64,000 nucleotides of DNA from Pseudooceanicola nitratireducens. GTDB taxonomy: Bacteria; Pseudomonadota; Alphaproteobacteria; Rhodobacterales; Rhodobacteraceae. Below the pieces are notes generated by a model, which searched no databases, was not told the DNA's origin, and saw nothing but the letters and a program-made list of their open reading frames with translations. The position numbers and the translations under genes are program-made. Positions 26,065 through 35,891 of the stretch are shown here, in pieces. The first letter of the stretch is position 1, and every line of letters starts with the position of its first letter. The stretch lies in assembly GCF_900109195.1 (NCBI RefSeq), contig NZ_FNZG01000001.1, positions 62,001 through 126,000 on the forward strand, in the 5' to 3' direction.

Positions 26065-27390
26065 CTAGTCGGGCCGTTTGGCGGGGTCGTTCAGCACCCG
26101 GACCTCGCGCTGCGGGAAGGGGATCGAGATGCCGTTCGCCTTGAAGGCATCCCAGAGCGCCAGGTAGACATTGCCCCGGATGTTGGTCAGCCCGCCAGTC
26201 GGATCGGTGATCCAGAAGCGCAGGATATAGTCCACGGAACTGTCGCCGAAGCCGACGATATGGCAGACCGGCGGCTTGTGCGTCAGCACCCGGTCGACGG
26301 TCTGGGCGGCCTCGATCGCGATGCGGCGGACATCGTGGGGGTCGTCTTCGTAGGCGGTGCCGAAATAGATGTCGAGCCGCACGAAATCGTCGGAATGGGA
26401 CCAGTTGACCACCTGCGTGGTGATCAGGTCTTCGTTCGGGATCAGGTATTCCCGCCCGTCCCGCGTGGTGATCGAGACATAGCGCGCCCCAAGCGAATTG
26501 ATCCAGCCGAAGGTTTCGCCCACGGAAATCACGTCGCCCGGCTTAACCGATTTGTCGAGAAGGATGATGATCCCCGACACCAGGTTCGACACCACCTTCT
26601 GCAGGCCGAAGCCCAGACCGACGCCGATGGCCCCCGACAGAACCGCAAGCCCGGTCAGATCGACGCCCACGGCCTTCAGCCCGATATAGACCGCCATGCC
26701 GTAGAGCAGCAGCTGCAGGAATTTGACCACCAGCACCTGCATTGAGGGGCTGATATCCTCGACCCGGCTGATATTGGCGGCAGACGCATGGCTGAGGAAC
26801 CGCGCCACGGTGAACAGCGCCGTCAGGATGACCAGCGCCTGGATCACCATCCAAAGCGTCAGCCGGGTCGATCCGAAGCTGACCCCGATGCTTTCCAGCA
26901 GCCCCTGCGCGTCGCCGGTCAGGTTCAGGATGAACAGCGTCACCCAGATCCAGCCGCCCAGGCGCACCAGGCTGCGCAGGGCGTTGTTGGCGATCAGCCG
27001 GGTCAGCAGCGCGATCACCAGCCAGGCAAAGGCGAGGCTGCCGAGGATGGCCAGAAGATAGGACCGTGAGGGCCAGGTGACCTCGCGCATCACCCAGATC
27101 AGCGGCCAGATCAGCGCGACAAACAGGATCAGGCGCAGGCGGCGGTGGATCAGCAGGGCAAAGCGCAGCCGCCACTTGGGCCAGTCTTCCCGCGACCGCA
27201 GCCAGTTGTGATAGCGCGCGCCCACGGGGCGGGCCAGCAGCGTCGCCAGAAGCAGAAGTCCCGCCGCGATGGCCAGCTGATACAGGTTCCAAGGGCGCAT
27301 CAGCCCGGTCACGAAGCCCTCGGCCTGGGTGATCAGGCTGGTCGCGATCTCTTGGGTCACTGTCACGGCGTCCTGCGTCGGGTCTGCCAT
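26065..27390 (-). CDS. MscS-family mechanosensitive ion channel
   Basis: A 441-aa inner-membrane protein with about five N-terminal helices before the MscS core. The pore helix is LAVLSGAIGVGLGFGLQKVVSNLVSG, followed by the beta domain after KPGDVISVGETFGWINSLGARYVSI and a C-terminal alpha/beta domain ending in ISIPFPQREVRVL. The ATG at 27390 follows AAAGGCGG. It has no signal peptide or long periplasmic domain, unlike the 792-aa relative at 8313. Confidence 0.92.
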   Translation of the reverse strand: MADPTQDAVTVTQEIATSLITQAEGFVTGLMRPWNLYQLAIAAGLLLLATLLARPVGARYHNWLRSREDWPKWRLRFALLIHRRLRLILFVALIWPLIWVMREVTWPSRSYLLAILGSLAFAWLVIALLTRLIANNALRSLVRLGGWIWVTLFILNLTGDAQGLLESIGVSFGSTRLTLWMVIQALVILTALFTVARFLSHASAANISRVEDISPSMQVLVVKFLQLLLYGMAVYIGLKAVGVDLTGLAVLSGAIGVGLGFGLQKVVSNLVSGIIILLDKSVKPGDVISVGETFGWINSLGARYVSITTRDGREYLIPNEDLITTQVVNWSHSDDFVRLDIYFGTAYEDDPHDVRRIAIEAAQTVDRVLTHKPPVCHIVGFGDSSVDYILRFWITDPTGGLTNIRGNVYLALWDAFKANGISIPFPQREVRVLNDPAKRPD

Positions 27391-27584
27391 ATCCGCCTTT
27401 CCGTCGTGTCGGGCGGATCTGACGCCAATTGGCATCGACACCGCGCTTATATCCATTACAATGGGATTATGTCTTTATTGCCAGTCAATTTTCCATGTCG
27501 CTTCTTCGGGCCATTCCGGCCGGACAGGCGTGCCCCTTGTCGTCCTTCTATCGCGTTGGCCGGGCAGGGACGGCCTGCCACGCC

Positions 27585-27980
27585 ATGGATCTAAGCTTCC
27601 CTAGCGCAGGCATCGCCCTGTTGCAGATCCGCAAGGCCCCGGATCGGGCCGCAGGTGAGGCCATGGTGACCCGGATCCGGGAGCGGGTGATCGCGGGCGA
27701 GGTGCGGGGGCTGGTGCTGGATCTGTCGGAACAGCTGTCCTCGGCCCTGACGGGGGCGCTGGCGCGCAATCTGCTGACGATGGTGGATGGTCGGCTGGCC
27801 CGCGATCTGGGGGCCGACCAGGTGCTGCCCTTGGTGATCGCCGCGCCGCCGGGCAGTTTCGGGCATGGCATCGGCCGGATGATCGTGGGTCATTCCTATG
27901 GGCTGACGCGCCTCAAGGTCTGCCAGTTCGACACGCTGCCGGATGCGATGGCTTGGCTGCGCGACCACGCGTCAGGGTGA
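27585..27980 (+). CDS. hypothetical protein, possible STAS-like fold (131 aa)
   Basis: A 131-aa soluble protein with alternating predicted strands and helices. The pattern GLVLDLSEQLSSALTG followed by a helical stretch and LPLVIAAPPGSF resembles a SpoIIAA/STAS-type alpha/beta sandwich, but no diagnostic motif is present, so the family is unassigned. The ATG at 27585 is used because the upstream in-frame region reads as noncoding; its ribosome site is weak. It is divergent from the MscS gene and is not part of an obvious operon. Confidence 0.6.
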   Translation: MDLSFPSAGIALLQIRKAPDRAAGEAMVTRIRERVIAGEVRGLVLDLSEQLSSALTGALARNLLTMVDGRLARDLGADQVLPLVIAAPPGSFGHGIGRMIVGHSYGLTRLKVCQFDTLPDAMAWLRDHASG

Positions 27981-28080
27981 TGGCCCGTAGCGGATCGCTG
28001 GTCCGAACCACAAACCGGCAGGCCGCCGGATCACGGCCTCCTGCGCGGCGCGAACCCGCCCCTGCACAAGCAGAGCAAGC

Positions 28081-28108
28081 TTGATGAAACCCCTGGCAGG
28101 CGTTATCT
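28081..28108 (+). promoter_or_regulatory. sigma-70-like promoter ahead of leuC
   Basis: TTGATG (28081-28086) and TTATCT (28103-28108) are separated by 16 bp. A start about 7 bases after the -10 would fall at or next to the ATG of the small ORF at 28116, giving leuC a leader of about 270 nt. Confidence 0.4.
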
Positions 28109-28115
28109 GAGGCGC

Positions 28116-28202
28116 ATGACTCAGTTTTTCGACATGGACGATCGCGCGCGCCTGCCCTGGCGGTTCTTCGGCGCGACCATGACTGTCCTGGCCCGCCTAT
28201 AA
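28116..28202 (+). CDS. possible 28-aa leader peptide upstream of leuC
   Basis: An ORF of 28 codons starting MTQFFDMDDRARLPWRFFG and ending TVLARL. Third-position GC is coding-like. It has only a weak ribosome site, but the predicted transcription start is at its ATG, so leaderless translation is possible. It contains three separated Leu codons and so is not a classical leucine attenuator peptide. Status as a real gene is uncertain. Confidence 0.3.
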   Translation: MTQFFDMDDRARLPWRFFGATMTVLARL

Positions 28203-28384
28203 GGCGGCCGGGTCTGCGCAGCCTGCTGTGCCCGCGCCATGGTCCCTGTCATTGCCCGATCACGACCAGGATCCGGGTCCGATGACACAGCCAGAGCCAT
28301 AACAGTGACAGCCCCGGTCATTTCCTGCCGAGCCATCTTTCGCCCCGAGACGGGCGTGCTTTCTTAGCTACAAGGATTAACACC

Positions 28385-29788
28385 ATGTCTGGCAAGACAC
28401 TCTACGACAAGATCTGGGATGCCCATGTTGCAGACCAGTCCGACGACGGCACCTGCCTTCTGTATATCGACCGCCACCTGGTGCACGAAGTCACCAGCCC
28501 CCAGGCCTTCGAAGGCCTGCGCATGGCCGGCCGCAAGGTGCGCGCGCCGGAAAAGACCATCGCCGTACCCGATCACAACGTGCCCACCACCGGTGACCGC
28601 AACGCCAAGATCGAGAACGAGGAATCCCGCATCCAGGTTGAAGCGCTGGACAAGAACGCCAAGGATTTCGGCCTGAACTACTATCCGGTGAACGACATCC
28701 GTCAGGGCATCGTGCACATCGTCGGCCCGGAACAGGGCTGGACCCTGCCGGGCATGACCGTGGTCTGCGGCGACAGCCACACCGCGACCCACGGGGCCTT
28801 CGGCGCGCTGGCGCATGGCATCGGCACGTCCGAGGTCGAGCACGTGCTGGCCACCCAGACGCTGATCCAGAAGAAGTCCAAGAACATGAAGGTCGAGATC
28901 ACCGGCAAGCTGCGCCCGGGTGTGACCGCCAAGGACATCACCCTGTCGGTCATCGGTGCCACCGGCACTGGCGGCGGCACCGGCTATGTCATCGAATATT
29001 GCGGCGAAGCGATCCGCGATCTGTCGATGGAAGGCCGCATGACCGTCTGCAACATGGCCATCGAAGGCGGCGCCCGCGCCGGCCTGATCGCGCCGGACCA
29101 AACCACCTTTGACTACGTCAAGGGCCGCCCCCATGCGCCGAAGGGCGCGCAGTGGGAAGCCGCGTTGGACTGGTGGAAGACGCTTTATTCCGATGACGAT
29201 GCGCATTGGGACAAGGTCATCACCCTGAAGGGCGAAGAGATCGCGCCGGTCGTCACCTGGGGCACCTCTCCCGAGGACGTGCTGCCGATCGACGCCGTCG
29301 TGCCGACGCCGGAAAGCTTCAAGGGCGGCAAGATCGAAGCGGCCCGCCGGTCGATCGAATACATGGGCCTGACCCCCGGTCAGAAACTGTCGGACATCGA
29401 GATCGACACCGTCTTCATCGGGTCGTGCACCAATGGCCGGATCGAGGATCTGCGCGCCGCAGCCGAAGTGCTGAAGGGCAAGAAGATCAAGGACGGCATG
29501 CGCGCCATGGTCGTGCCCGGATCGGGCCTTGTGCGTGCACAGGCGGAAGAGGAAGGCCTGGCCGACATTTTCAAGGAGGCCGGTTTCGAATGGCGCCTTG
29601 CGGGCTGTTCCATGTGCTTGGCCATGAACCCCGACCAGCTGAGCGAGAACGAGCGCTGCGCCTCGACCTCGAACCGGAACTTCGAAGGCCGCCAGGGCTA
29701 CAAGGGGCGCACGCACCTTGTGTCGCCCGCCATGGCGGCGGCAGCAGCCGTTACCGGCAAGCTGACCGACATTCGGACCATGATGTAA
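28385..29788 (+). CDS. leuC: 3-isopropylmalate dehydratase large subunit
   Basis: A 467-aa aconitase-family subunit that with LeuD isomerises 2- to 3-isopropylmalate in leucine synthesis. The 4Fe-4S ligands are C348 (SCTNGRIED) and C408 and C411 ([11 protein letters not shown]); the active-site region [12 protein letters not shown] (129-140) is intact. AAGGA precedes the ATG. LeuD follows 79 bp downstream; leuB is 5 kb away. Confidence 0.97.
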   Translation: MSGKTLYDKIWDAHVADQSDDGTCLLYIDRHLVHEVTSPQAFEGLRMAGRKVRAPEKTIAVPDHNVPTTGDRNAKIENEESRIQVEALDKNAKDFGLNYYPVNDIRQGIVHIVGPEQGWTLPGMTVVCGDSHTATHGAFGALAHGIGTSEVEHVLATQTLIQKKSKNMKVEITGKLRPGVTAKDITLSVIGATGTGGGTGYVIEYCGEAIRDLSMEGRMTVCNMAIEGGARAGLIAPDQTTFDYVKGRPHAPKGAQWEAALDWWKTLYSDDDAHWDKVITLKGEEIAPVVTWGTSPEDVLPIDAVVPTPESFKGGKIEAARRSIEYMGLTPGQKLSDIEIDTVFIGSCTNGRIEDLRAAAEVLKGKKIKDGMRAMVVPGSGLVRAQAEEEGLADIFKEAGFEWRLAGCSMCLAMNPDQLSENERCASTSNRNFEGRQGYKGRTHLVSPAMAAAAAVTGKLTDIRTMM

Positions 29789-29867
29789 GGCACGGGCTTG
29801 TCGCCCCTCACGGGTGCGCCGCGCGGCGCAAGGTGAGGGCGACAACCGCCACCCAAAGGATAAAGCT

Positions 29868-30473
29868 ATGGAAAAGTTCGAGAAATTCTCCGGCATCGCG
29901 GCCCCCATGCCGCTGGTGAACATCGACACCGACATGATCATCCCCAAGATCTTCCTGAAGACGATCAAGCGGTCCGGCCTGGGCGTGAACCTCTTTGACG
30001 AAATGCGCTATGAACGTGACGGCAGCGAAAAGCCCGACTTCGTGCTGAACAAGCCGGCCTATCGCGACGCCTCGATCCTGATCGCCGGCGACAACTTCGG
30101 CTGCGGATCCTCGCGCGAACACGCCCCCTGGGCGCTGGCGGATTTCGGCATCAAGGTCGTGGTCTCCACCTCTTTCGCCGACATCTTCTTCAACAACTGT
30201 TTCAAGAACGGCATGCTGCCGATCGTCCTGCCGCAAGATCAGGTGGACCTGCTGATGAAGGACGCCGAGAAGGGCGCGAATGCCCGTCAGGAAGTGGACC
30301 TGGAAGCCCAGACCATCACCACCTCGGACGGCACCGTGATCACCTTTGACGTCGACCCGTTCCGCAAGCATTGCCTGCTGGAAGGCCTGGACGACATCGG
30401 TCTGACGCTTGAGAAATCGGCCGCGATCGACACCTTCGAATCCCAGGCCGCGCAGTCCCGTCCCTGGGTCTGA
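29868..30473 (+). CDS. leuD: 3-isopropylmalate dehydratase small subunit
   Basis: A 201-aa swivel-domain subunit of isopropylmalate isomerase. It carries [20 protein letters not shown] near the start (split here over the family's first motif) and the substrate-binding segment [17 protein letters not shown]. The ATG at 29868 follows AAAGGA; an upstream in-frame start would read through the intergenic region. It is co-transcribed with leuC and followed by a strong terminator. Confidence 0.97.
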   Translation: MEKFEKFSGIAAPMPLVNIDTDMIIPKIFLKTIKRSGLGVNLFDEMRYERDGSEKPDFVLNKPAYRDASILIAGDNFGCGSSREHAPWALADFGIKVVVSTSFADIFFNNCFKNGMLPIVLPQDQVDLLMKDAEKGANARQEVDLEAQTITTSDGTVITFDVDPFRKHCLLEGLDDIGLTLEKSAAIDTFESQAAQSRPWV

Positions 30474-30805
30474 TCGGGCCTGTTCCCCCCTGTCTCCGGG
30501 CCTTAGGTCCGGGTCGCGCATCGGCAAGGTCCTGCCGGACGCGGGCTATGGGCGCTGAAAGGATGAACCACAAGTTCTAGTAAAAAGGGGCCTCGGGGCC
30601 CCTTTTTCGTGCCTAAATTGATGCAAGAACGCACCAGTTAGATCAAGGATTCGCCCCATTTCCCGGGTCTTATGATTTGGCGGCTTGAGCTATGGGCGAA
30701 AAGTCGGCACGATTGGGGCAACAATGAGGCACCGCAAATGCGGCATCAAGTTGGGACACAGGGGCGGCAACGTATCACCCCGGGCCAGTTTGAGGGGAAA
30801 GAGCA
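30474..30805 (+). other. 332-bp gap between leuD and the membrane protein gene
   Basis: It contains the leuD terminator (30582-30607) and then about 200 bp without a clear motif, presumably the promoter of the next gene. A TTGAT...ATCAA pair at 30618 and 30642 is too widely spaced (19 bp) to be an FNR box. Confidence 0.5.
30582..30607 (+). terminator. terminator of leuCD
   Basis: AAAAAGGGGCC and GGCCCCTTTTT form a perfect 11-bp stem around TCGG. It ends in a T-run and lies about 110 bp after the leuD stop. Confidence 0.92.
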
Positions 30806-31645
30806 GTGATCGTCCGTTTGACAGGTGCGTTTCTACGCGCCCTTCTGATCGCATTGGCGATCGCCACACCAGCATTGCTGTTGCCGAACATCGGGGTGGA
30901 CGCCGCCCAGGTGACCGTGCTCGTGGCTTTGGTCGCGGGGGCCTTCACCTTTGTCGAATACTATTCCCAGTACCCGTCGATCCTTGAATTCCGATTTGCC
31001 CCGCCGGTGAACCGCCTACGCTATTTCACCATGTTCTCCATGGTGTTGCTGCTGACGGTCTATTTCTCGGGGGCGGCTTTGGAAACGCCGATCGCCTCGC
31101 TTCTGATGAAACTGGCCGAGCTGATGGCCCGCGCCGTGGATTTCCCCTTCTCTCCGGTTCGGCTGGTGCTGCTGGCCTTGCCGCCCGAGACCACGGAACA
31201 AACCGTCGCCATGGTGCGCGCCGCTGCCGGCATCGCCTATGTGGTTGGTATCCTTGGCGTCATCGCCTTTGGTGTGCTGGTGCGCATCTATGGCTGGCCC
31301 GTTCGCTACGGCGCCTTCAACGTCTGGATCAACCTGCCGCTGTTCGACCCGACCGGCGGAGGAGACGTTCTGACCCGGCTGAAACGCGATGCGGTTCTTA
31401 ACCTGGTCTTAGGGTTCCTTCTGCCATTCTTGCTCCCGGCATTTGTGAAACTGGCCGGGGCGCTGATCGATATCAACATCGGTGAGGCGCACACCCTGGT
31501 CTGGGTGATGACGATATGGGCCTTTGTACCGGCAAACCTGATGATCCGCGGCATCGCGCTCTATCGCGTCGCCGACATCATCGAGGAAAAGCGCCGCCGC
31601 ACCTATGCAGAGGCGCGCAGCGACGACGGCATGCAGATCGCCTGA
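30806..31645 (+). CDS. conserved-type multi-pass membrane protein (279 aa)
   Basis: A 279-aa protein with about six hydrophobic segments (for example LLIALAIATPALLLP, VTVLVALVAGAFTFVEYY, FTMFSMVLLLTVYFSG, and two near the C-terminus). The start is a GTG preceded by GAGGGGAAAGAG at good spacing. No transport or enzymatic motif is recognised. Its stop overlaps the likely start of the next gene, which suggests co-expression. Confidence 0.75.
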   Translation: MIVRLTGAFLRALLIALAIATPALLLPNIGVDAAQVTVLVALVAGAFTFVEYYSQYPSILEFRFAPPVNRLRYFTMFSMVLLLTVYFSGAALETPIASLLMKLAELMARAVDFPFSPVRLVLLALPPETTEQTVAMVRAAAGIAYVVGILGVIAFGVLVRIYGWPVRYGAFNVWINLPLFDPTGGGDVLTRLKRDAVLNLVLGFLLPFLLPAFVKLAGALIDINIGEAHTLVWVMTIWAFVPANLMIRGIALYRVADIIEEKRRRTYAEARSDDGMQIA

Positions 31646-32709
31646 TCGGGGCGCTTTGCCCGATCTTCTGTCTGATATTCTGTTTGTTGGCTGTCGGTCC
31701 GGTTCGGGCCGCCGATCCGTCCCCTGACACCCTGCGGCTGGCCTATTGGCAGAGCGAATTGATGGCCAAGGGCCCCGGCCTTCTGCTGCGCGACATCCGG
31801 CGCGGGACGGACCGGATCACAGGGGCCTTGGGGATCCTGTCGGATCTGAAGGCCGATGTTCTGGTGCTGGGCGGGTTCGATCATGATCTGAACGGCGTTT
31901 CCCTGTCTGCCTTCGCGGACGCGATCCGCGCGGCCGAGGGGCCCGATTATCGCCATCTTTTCAGCGCCCCGCCCAATTCCGGCGTCGACACCGGGCTGGA
32001 TCTGGATGGCGATGGCCGGCTGCGCGGCGCGCGCGATGCGCAGGGCTTTGGGTACTTTGCCGGGCAGGGGGGCATGGCCGTCCTGTCGCGCTATCCCCTG
32101 ACCCTGTCGGCGGATCATAGCGCGCTGCTTTGGCGGGACCTGCCGGACAGCCAGGTGATCGACCATCAGGGCCGCACCGGCGCGCAGGCCACGGGGGCCG
32201 GGGTGCAGCGCCTGTCCACCACCGTGCATTGGGAGTTGCAGGTCGACCCGCCCGGTCGTACGCCCCTGCGGTTGATGATCTTCCACGCCACCCCGCCGGT
32301 TTTCGACGGGCCCGAGGATCGCAATGGCCGGCGCAATGCGGATGAAATCCGGCTGTGGCTGCTGCGCCTGTCCGGCGGGCTTGGTCCCGCGCCGCCCGAT
32401 CCGCTGGTGGTCGTCGGCACCGCCAATGCCGATCCTGAGGCCGGACAGGGCGACCGCCCCACCATCCGCGCGCTTCTGTCCCATCCGCTGCTGCACGATC
32501 CGCCTGCTCTGCGCGGCCTGCCAACGGCCGAATGGCCCGCCCCCGGGCCGGGCCGGATGCGGGTGGACTACATTCTGCCCTCGGCTGATCTGCCGGTCGC
32601 GGGCGGTGGTCGCGGGCCATTGCGCCCCGAGGTCAGCCGCCATTGGCCGATCTTCCTTGACCTTTCGCTGCCCGAACGCCCGCTCAGGCCGGGGCGGGGC
32701 GACCCCTGA
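31642..32709 (+). CDS. secreted endonuclease/exonuclease/phosphatase-fold protein
   Basis: An EEP-fold protein of about 355 aa in exported form. Fold cues are LRLAYWQSELMAKGP, the metal-site-like DVLVLGGFDHD, GGMAVLSRYPL, and near the end VDYILPS with SRHWPIF (the DxxxxS...H end of the family). The start is unresolved: no ATG lies just upstream, but a CTG at 31642 overlapping the previous TGA would open a signal peptide (IGALCPIFCLIFCLLAVGPVRA), and the first in-frame ATG is at 31516, deep inside the preceding gene. The usual NEN metal motif near the N-terminus is altered. Its last 26 bases overlap the convergent epimerase gene. Confidence 0.7.
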   Translation: MIGALCPIFCLIFCLLAVGPVRAADPSPDTLRLAYWQSELMAKGPGLLLRDIRRGTDRITGALGILSDLKADVLVLGGFDHDLNGVSLSAFADAIRAAEGPDYRHLFSAPPNSGVDTGLDLDGDGRLRGARDAQGFGYFAGQGGMAVLSRYPLTLSADHSALLWRDLPDSQVIDHQGRTGAQATGAGVQRLSTTVHWELQVDPPGRTPLRLMIFHATPPVFDGPEDRNGRRNADEIRLWLLRLSGGLGPAPPDPLVVVGTANADPEAGQGDRPTIRALLSHPLLHDPPALRGLPTAEWPAPGPGRMRVDYILPSADLPVAGGGRGPLRPEVSRHWPIFLDLSLPERPLRPGRGDP

Positions 32710-33604
32710 GGGCCTCGGGCGCAAAAGGCTGCATTGCCCGGGCAAGGGCCTGATCCATCGGGGTCGGCACGAAGTCGGGACAAAGGCGGGCGAGCTTGCT
32801 ACCATCAAGGTGATGCGGCAGGCCCCAGAGGTAGCGCATTTCGAACACGCCCTTAAGCATCGGCATGAAGGGCCGCGCCAGCTGCAGGGGAAGCCAGCTC
32901 ATCCGGCGGGCCCGCACGGGCCGGTCCAGCACCTGCCCCATGGCGTCGGCCAAGGCGCGTCCGGTCAGGGTGTAGCCGGGGAAGGGCACATCCTCGAACC
33001 GGGCCAGCGTCGCGCGCCGCTCGGCCAGAAGCACTGCGGCACGGGCAAGATCGGGCAGAAAGGCCCAGGCATGGGGCGTGTCCAGGTCGCCGGGATAGCT
33101 CATCACCCCGCGATGCGCCTTCTTGGCGATGAACAGGTCGAACCAGTTCTGGCTGCGCTCGGTGTCCCAGAAGTCGCCGGCGCGCAGCACGATGGTCTGG
33201 ACCTGCGCGTCGCGATAGCCCTGCTCGACCGCGATCCGCAACCGGCCAAGCGGGTTGGTCGCCAGATGCGGGGTCGTCTCGCTCCAGCCTCTCGGCGCAT
33301 CGGGGCCAAAGTTATAGACGTTGCCCGGAATGATCACCGTGGCCCCGCTGGCCCTGGCGGCGCGGGCAACGCTTTGATGCGCGGGCAGCAACTCTTTCGC
33401 CCATAGGTTGTATCTGGGCGGGTTCCAGCCGTTGACGATCACATCCACGCCCTGAGCGGCCAGCATCAGGTCATCGCGCTTGCGGTCGAAGCGGCGGATC
33501 TGCCAGCCGCGGTCAGCAAAGGCCTGCGCGGCGTTGCGGCCGAACTTGCCGCTGGCACCCAGGATCAGGGCGGTTTTGCCGGGGGTCGTGTCGGGACGGT
33601 GCAT
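32684..33604 (-). CDS. NAD(P)-dependent epimerase/dehydratase-like protein
   Basis: A 306-aa extended short-chain dehydrogenase-type protein. The dinucleotide site is LILGASGKFGRNAA near residues 13-26. The usual catalytic YxxxK is not obvious; the region reads IPGNVYNFGPDAPRGWSE, with Tyr but without the usual Lys spacing, so it may be an atypical or NmrA-like reductase. The ATG at 33604 follows AGGAG. It is divergent from a LysR regulator that is likely to control it. Confidence 0.82.
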   Translation of the reverse strand: MHRPDTTPGKTALILGASGKFGRNAAQAFADRGWQIRRFDRKRDDLMLAAQGVDVIVNGWNPPRYNLWAKELLPAHQSVARAARASGATVIIPGNVYNFGPDAPRGWSETTPHLATNPLGRLRIAVEQGYRDAQVQTIVLRAGDFWDTERSQNWFDLFIAKKAHRGVMSYPGDLDTPHAWAFLPDLARAAVLLAERRATLARFEDVPFPGYTLTGRALADAMGQVLDRPVRARRMSWLPLQLARPFMPMLKGVFEMRYLWGLPHHLDGSKLARLCPDFVPTPMDQALARAMQPFAPEALRGRPAPA

Positions 33605-33646
33605 CGGGATCTCCTGTGTCAAACTGCAACTCCTGTCCCGAAAATA

Positions 33647-33666
33647 CGCCATGCCTGAGCGTGGCG
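33647..33666. promoter_or_regulatory. candidate LysR operator in divergent gap
   Basis: CGCCATGC-CTGA-GCGTGGCG is an inverted repeat with one mismatch in each 8-base arm. It lies midway between the epimerase gene (-) and the LysR gene (+), where LysR proteins usually bind. Assignment is inference. Confidence 0.4.
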
Positions 33667-33704
33667 AAATTGACCCAGGATGAAGGTATGATATTCACCA
33701 ATGA

Positions 33705-34607
33705 ATGGATGACCTGCTGAAATCCCTCGACTGGGCCCTGATCCAGTCCTTCCTGGCGGTGGCGGAAACCGGATCGCTGTCGGCAGCGGCGCGTCAGCTG
33801 GACTTGTCGCAGCCCACCCTGGGCCGGCAGGTGCGCAAGCTGGAACAGGCGCTGCAGCTGGATCTGTTCCACCGCCAGCCGCGCGGGCTGGAACTGACCG
33901 AGCAGGGCCAGCTGATCCTGCCCGCCGCCCGTCGCATGGCCGAGGCCCTGGGCGAAATCGCCATTTCCGCCGCCGGAGAGGACAGGGGACTGAGCGGCAC
34001 CCTGCGGATCACGGCCTCTCGCCTGGTGGCGCATCACCACTTGCCGCCGATCCTGGCCAGCCTGCGCCGTGCCGCGCCCGAAATGGCGATCGAGGTTCTG
34101 CCCTCGGACACCGCCGAGAACCTGCTGTTCCGAGAGGCCGACATCGCCGTGCGCATGTATCGCAGTGAACAGCTGGACGTGGTGACCCGGCAGATCGGCT
34201 GGCTGCCGATCGGGGCCTTTGCGTCGCGCGAATACGTGGCCCGCCACGGGCTGCCCGACACGCCCGAGGCGCTGCTGACCCACGACATGATCGGCTTTGA
34301 CCGGTCCGACCTGATCCTGCGGTCCTTCCGCGACATGGGGCTTCCGGTCACCCGCGATCATTTCGTGATCCGTTGCGACGATCAGGTGGCCTATTGGGAA
34401 TTCGTCCGCGCCGGTTGCGGCATCGGCTTTGGTCAGCTGCCGGTGGCCGCGCGCGATCCCGAGATTGTCCCCGTCTTCCCGGGGCTGGACATCCCGCCGC
34501 TGCCCGTCTGGCTGGCCGCGCATGACACCATGCGCCGGACCCCTCGCGTCGCACTGGCCTGGGCGCATCTGGAACGCGAACTGGCCCCGATCCTGTCCCG
34601 CGCCTGA
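33705..34607 (+). CDS. LysR-family transcriptional regulator
   Basis: A 300-aa regulator with an N-terminal winged helix ([34 protein letters not shown]) and a C-terminal periplasmic-binding-like effector domain ending in the usual [20 protein letters not shown] segment. An ATG four bases upstream is out of frame. It diverges from the epimerase gene, the classic LysR layout. The inducer cannot be inferred. Confidence 0.92.
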   Translation: MDDLLKSLDWALIQSFLAVAETGSLSAAARQLDLSQPTLGRQVRKLEQALQLDLFHRQPRGLELTEQGQLILPAARRMAEALGEIAISAAGEDRGLSGTLRITASRLVAHHHLPPILASLRRAAPEMAIEVLPSDTAENLLFREADIAVRMYRSEQLDVVTRQIGWLPIGAFASREYVARHGLPDTPEALLTHDMIGFDRSDLILRSFRDMGLPVTRDHFVIRCDDQVAYWEFVRAGCGIGFGQLPVAARDPEIVPVFPGLDIPPLPVWLAAHDTMRRTPRVALAWAHLERELAPILSRA

Positions 34608-34708
34608 CCGCGCCGCAAACCGGTCACGACACGGGCCGCAACCCGCAAGAAAAACCCGGCCATGCCCCCTGGCGAAGCCTGCAACAGCTGGCTTTCCTTG
34701 ACCCTGCG

Positions 34709-34757
34709 GCCGCTGCGGTTTACGCCGTTTTTCGACATTTTCCGATGCCGCAGCGGC
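34709..34757 (+). other. stem-loop in the leuB leader
   Basis: GCCGCTGCGG (34709-34718) pairs with CCGCAGCGGC (34748-34757) around a 29-nt loop. It lies 23 bp before the leuB ATG and just upstream of the AAAGGGA ribosome site. There is no following U-tract. The possible role in leuB expression is inferred. Confidence 0.4.
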
Positions 34758-34780
34758 GGCCATATAAAAGGGACAGACCC

Positions 34781-35884
34781 ATGACCAACCCCTCGCTTCT
34801 TATCCTTCCCGGTGACGGTATCGGCCCGGAGGTCATGGCAGAGGTTCGCAAAATCATCGACTGGTTCGGCGCCAAGCGCGGCATCACCTTCGACGTCAGC
34901 GAAGACCTGGTCGGCGGCTGCGCCTATGACAAACACGGTACGCCGCTGCACGACGACACGATGGCCAAGGCGCAAGAGGTCGACGCCGTCCTGCTGGGTG
35001 CCGTGGGTGGCCCGAAGTACGACGCGCTTGATTTCTCGATCAAGCCCGAGCGTGGCCTGCTGCGCCTGCGCAAGGAAATGGACCTGTATTCCAACCTGCG
35101 CCCGGCCCAGTGCTTTGACGCGCTTGCGGATTTCTCGTCGCTGAAAAAGGACGTGGTTGCCGGCCTCGACATCATGATCGTGCGCGAACTGACCTCGGGC
35201 GTCTATTTTGGCGAACCGCGCGGCATCTTCGAGGAAGGCAACGAACGCGTCGGCATCAACACGCAGCGCTATACCGAATCCGAAATCGACCGCGTTGCAC
35301 GGTCGGCATTCGAACTGGCCATGAAGCGCGGCAAGAAGCTGTGTTCCATGGAAAAGGCCAACGTGATGGAATCCGGCATCCTGTGGCGCGAAGTCGTGAC
35401 CGAGGTCGGCAAGGACTACCCCGAGGTTGAGCTGTCGCACATGTACGCCGACGCCGGCGCCATGCAGCTGACCCGCTGGCCCAAGCAGTTCGACGTCATC
35501 GTGACCGACAACCTCTTTGGTGACCTGCTGTCCGATCTGGCCGCGATGCTGACCGGCTCTCTCGGCATGCTGCCTTCGGCCTCGCTTGGTGCGCCGATGG
35601 ACAACGGCCGTCCCAAGGCGCTGTACGAACCGGTGCACGGCTCGGCCCCGGATATCGCGGGTCAGGGCAAGGCCAACCCCTGTGCCTGCATCCTGTCCTT
35701 CGCCATGGCGCTGCGCTATTCCTTCGACATGGGCGACGAAGCCACCCGTCTGGAGCAGGCGGTCAACGCGGTCCTGGCCCAGGGCATCCGCACTGCCGAC
35801 CTGCTGAACGAAGAGGGCATCACCCCCGCCACCACGGCGGAAATGGGCGACGCGGTTGTCGCGGCGCTGGACGCCTCTCTCTGA
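34781..35884 (+). CDS. leuB: 3-isopropylmalate dehydrogenase
   Basis: A 367-aa NAD-dependent decarboxylating dehydrogenase, third step of leucine synthesis. Characteristic segments are [11 protein letters not shown] near the start, [14 protein letters not shown] in the middle and [27 protein letters not shown] near the C-terminus (the metal-binding DNLFGDILSD type motif). AAAGGGA precedes the ATG. It is separated from leuCD by four unrelated genes and has its own hairpin leader. Confidence 0.97.
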   Translation: MTNPSLLILPGDGIGPEVMAEVRKIIDWFGAKRGITFDVSEDLVGGCAYDKHGTPLHDDTMAKAQEVDAVLLGAVGGPKYDALDFSIKPERGLLRLRKEMDLYSNLRPAQCFDALADFSSLKKDVVAGLDIMIVRELTSGVYFGEPRGIFEEGNERVGINTQRYTESEIDRVARSAFELAMKRGKKLCSMEKANVMESGILWREVVTEVGKDYPEVELSHMYADAGAMQLTRWPKQFDVIVTDNLFGDLLSDLAAMLTGSLGMLPSASLGAPMDNGRPKALYEPVHGSAPDIAGQGKANPCACILSFAMALRYSFDMGDEATRLEQAVNAVLAQGIRTADLLNEEGITPATTAEMGDAVVAALDASL

Positions 35885-35891
35885 CAGTGAA

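Larger units (their letters stand above)
27981..28384 (+). other. 404-bp leader region of leuC
   Basis: This stretch holds a promoter-like pair, a 28-codon ORF (28116-28202) and then about 180 bp without a recognisable motif before the leuC ribosome site AAGGA (28371-28375). No T-box, leucine-codon run or intrinsic terminator is seen, so a classical leu attenuator is not supported. Confidence 0.5.

Noticed and set aside
28116-28202. classical leucine attenuator peptide
   Set aside because: Only three separated Leu codons and no terminator/antiterminator pair follow, so the standard leu attenuation model does not fit.
30618-30646. FNR-like TTGAT and ATCAA half-sites ahead of the membrane-protein gene
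   Set aside because: The half-sites are 19 bp apart rather than 4, so they cannot form an FNR dimer site.
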